Positions 62,691-64,000 of a DNA stretch of 64,000 nt are shown here, in pieces. Every line of letters begins with the position of its first letter. Within the stretch, counting starts at the first letter, position 1. Under the pieces are notes generated by a model, which was not told the DNA's origin, ran no database searches, and worked only from the letters and a program-made list of their open reading frames with translations. Origin of the DNA: Pseudomonadota bacterium (GTDB lineage: Bacteria > Pseudomonadota > Gammaproteobacteria > Steroidobacterales > Woeseiaceae); contig JADFNS010000008.1 of assembly GCA_022563255.1 (NCBI GenBank), positions 1-64,000 of the forward strand, read 5' to 3'. Both the position numbers and the translations under genes were made by a program.

Positions 62691-64000
62691 CAAGCGGCGG
62701 AATCATCGGGCGCGGCGTGCCGGGCATGAGTGGTATCGATTCCCCCTGCTGACCCAATTGCACGTCGCGAATAAAGTTGTATTTGGCATTGGTTTCAAAT
62801 GCCGTTGTTGCGGCATCGCGTAATATCGTGGCGCGAATGAAAATCATTAAATTGGTTTTGACCATCTCGGTCTTGCGAACCCGGAAAAAATTGCCGATGA
62901 ACGGTATTTTGCCGAGTATCGGTATGCGTTGATCGCTCTCACGTAGCACGTCTTCCAGCAGACCTCCGAGTACGAGAATTTCGCCATCGTCGACGATGAC
63001 CGTGGTTTTGATAAGGCGCTGATTCGTAATCAGATCGACTGCTCCGGCAGCGGACTGGGCGATGCTTGAGACCTCCTGAAAAATATCCAGAACGAGCGCG
63101 TCGCCCTCGTTGATGTGCGGCGTAATTGTCAGCTTCACCCCGATCTGCTGGCGGTTAATGGTCTGGAACGGATTGACGGAACCGTCGGTGCCGCCTGTAT
63201 TGGTGAAGGAGCCGGTCACGAACGGCACTTCCTGACCGACGTTGAGGGTGGCCTCTTCGTTGTCGGTTGTTACGATCGAGGGCGTGGAAATGATGTTGGT
63301 GTTTGCTTCGCCTTCCAGTGCCCGCAGGATCGCGGCAAAGCTCAGGCCGGTATCGGAAATTCGACCGATGCCGATCGTTATGCCTTCCCCGATGACTGCC
63401 GATGGATCGGTGCCGCCGCCAATGGCCGTGCCGAGTTGCAGGACACCGCCCAAGAAGTCTGGAAAATTGGTCAGGGCGACAGGAGCATTGGAGCCGCTGG
63501 ACGCGACGCCCCAGGAAATACCGAATTCATTTTTTCGATCTGAGATGACTTCGACGATAATCGCCTCAACAAGAACTTGTGCACGACGAATATCGAGTTT
63601 GTCCACTATCTGCATCAGCGAGCGCATCATCTTGGGAGGTGCGTTGACGACGATGGCATTTGTCTGGGGATCAGCCCAAACACTGATATTGTCGGGTCGG
63701 CCGGTACCTGCCGGCTGCCCGGCAGCCGTCGCTGCCTGACTGGTGAAGTGGGTCTGAAGTTTTGCAGCAAGTTCCTCGGCATCTGCATAACGCAGATAAC
63801 GAACTTGCGTGTCGCCACCGTTTTCCAGCGGCGTGTCGAGATGGGCTATCAGGGCGCGTAGACGCAGTCGATCCGATTTGTCGCCGCCAATCAGCACGCT
63901 GTTGGTACGAGAATCGGCGACCAGGTTGATGGTCAGGGGCGCACCATCGGCACGTTTGGTTTGCGTTAACGAGGTCATAATGCGGACGATTTCAGTGGCC
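62662..64000 (-). CDS. gspD: Type II secretion secretin GspD (partial, 5' end beyond the window)
   Basis: The frame is open to the right edge, so the N-terminus is missing. Visible are late N-domains (VLIGGDKSDRLRLRALIAHLD, ISVWADPQTNAIVVNAPPKMM), the secretin barrel (VPFVTGSFTNTGGTDG, VGVKLTITPHINEGD-type) and the end signature VVDDGEILVLGGLLEDV, PILGKIPFIGNFFR. The outer-membrane pore of type II secretion. The stop overlaps the gspE start. Gene order D-E-F on the minus strand. Confidence 0.93.
   Translation of the reverse strand, partial: ATEIVRIMTSLTQTKRADGAPLTINLVADSRTNSVLIGGDKSDRLRLRALIAHLDTPLENGGDTQVRYLRYADAEELAAKLQTHFTSQAATAAGQPAGTGRPDNISVWADPQTNAIVVNAPPKMMRSLMQIVDKLDIRRAQVLVEAIIVEVISDRKNEFGISWGVASSGSNAPVALTNFPDFLGGVLQLGTAIGGGTDPSAVIGEGITIGIGRISDTGLSFAAILRALEGEANTNIISTPSIVTTDNEEATLNVGQEVPFVTGSFTNTGGTDGSVNPFQTINRQQIGVKLTITPHINEGDALVLDIFQEVSSIAQSAAGAVDLITNQRLIKTTVIVDDGEILVLGGLLEDVLRESDQRIPILGKIPFIGNFFRVRKTEMVKTNLMIFIRATILRDAATTAFETNAKYNFIRDVQLGQQGESIPLMPGTPRPMIPPLDDGSDDGGE

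Overview
The window comes from the chromosome of a gammaproteobacterium. The evidence is the gene order: sdhCDAB with sdhE; rpoE-rseA-rseB-rseC-lepA-lepB-rnc-era-recO-pdxJ-acpS; comEC-exbB-exbD-msbA-lpxK-kdsB; rne divergent from rluC; yceD-rpmF-plsX-fabH; and a lexA-imuA-imuB-dnaE2 mutagenesis cassette. GC content looks moderate (mid to high fifties) and lower at the left end. Several starts are GTG or TTG, and many genes overlap by 1 to 4 bases. I cannot name the genus. A deep-branching marine or sediment lineage such as Woeseiaceae or relatives would fit, but that is inference.

Positions 1-7777 are an accessory region. It is a string of unrelated single genes: a secreted cupin with an amber codon in its signal peptide, an S33 hydrolase lipoprotein, a 52-residue zinc-ribbon membrane protein, a PagL-like outer-membrane protein, a VOC protein, a DUF2130 protein, a beta-carbonic anhydrase and a beta-lactamase-fold serine hydrolase. 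All but the last pair of neighbours are separated by copies of a modular palindromic repeat. I call its four hairpin units A, B, C and D; they always occur in this order and on the same strand. A decayed second copy of the ygfZ 3' end (about 6085-6166) lies on the other side of the serine hydrolase from intact ygfZ, which suggests that the ygfZ 3' end is the right border of the accessory region.

Positions 7778-30624 are core genome. ygfZ diverges from a succinate dehydrogenase operon that carries two assembly factors (an SDHAF4-type protein and SdhE) and a YgfX-like protein. Next comes the sigma-E operon, which starts with a recognisable sigma-E type promoter, followed by translation, protein-export, RNA-processing, repair and cofactor genes (lepA to acpS), an exonuclease, rlmD, nagZ and a protein with a degenerate GGDEF domain. 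On the minus strand lie csiV and mfd.

Positions 30645-49545 hold envelope biogenesis: the Lol transporter (two FtsX-type subunits, then LolD), DUF2062, ComEC, ExbB/ExbD, MsbA, LpxK, KdsB, a class V aminotransferase, a low-molecular-weight phosphatase, RNase E with a predicted leader of about 300 nt, RluC, Maf, and the start of the yceD-rpmF-plsX-fabH operon, whose promoter predicts an almost leaderless mRNA.

Positions 49590-64000 contain plsX, fabH, a glutathione transferase, an L,D-transpeptidase facing an Lpp-like lipoprotein (their ends share a terminator), the SOS-controlled lexA-imuA-imuB-dnaE2 cassette, and on the minus strand the type II secretion genes gspF, gspE and gspD. gspD runs off the right edge. 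I saw no rRNA, tRNA, insertion sequence or CRISPR array.
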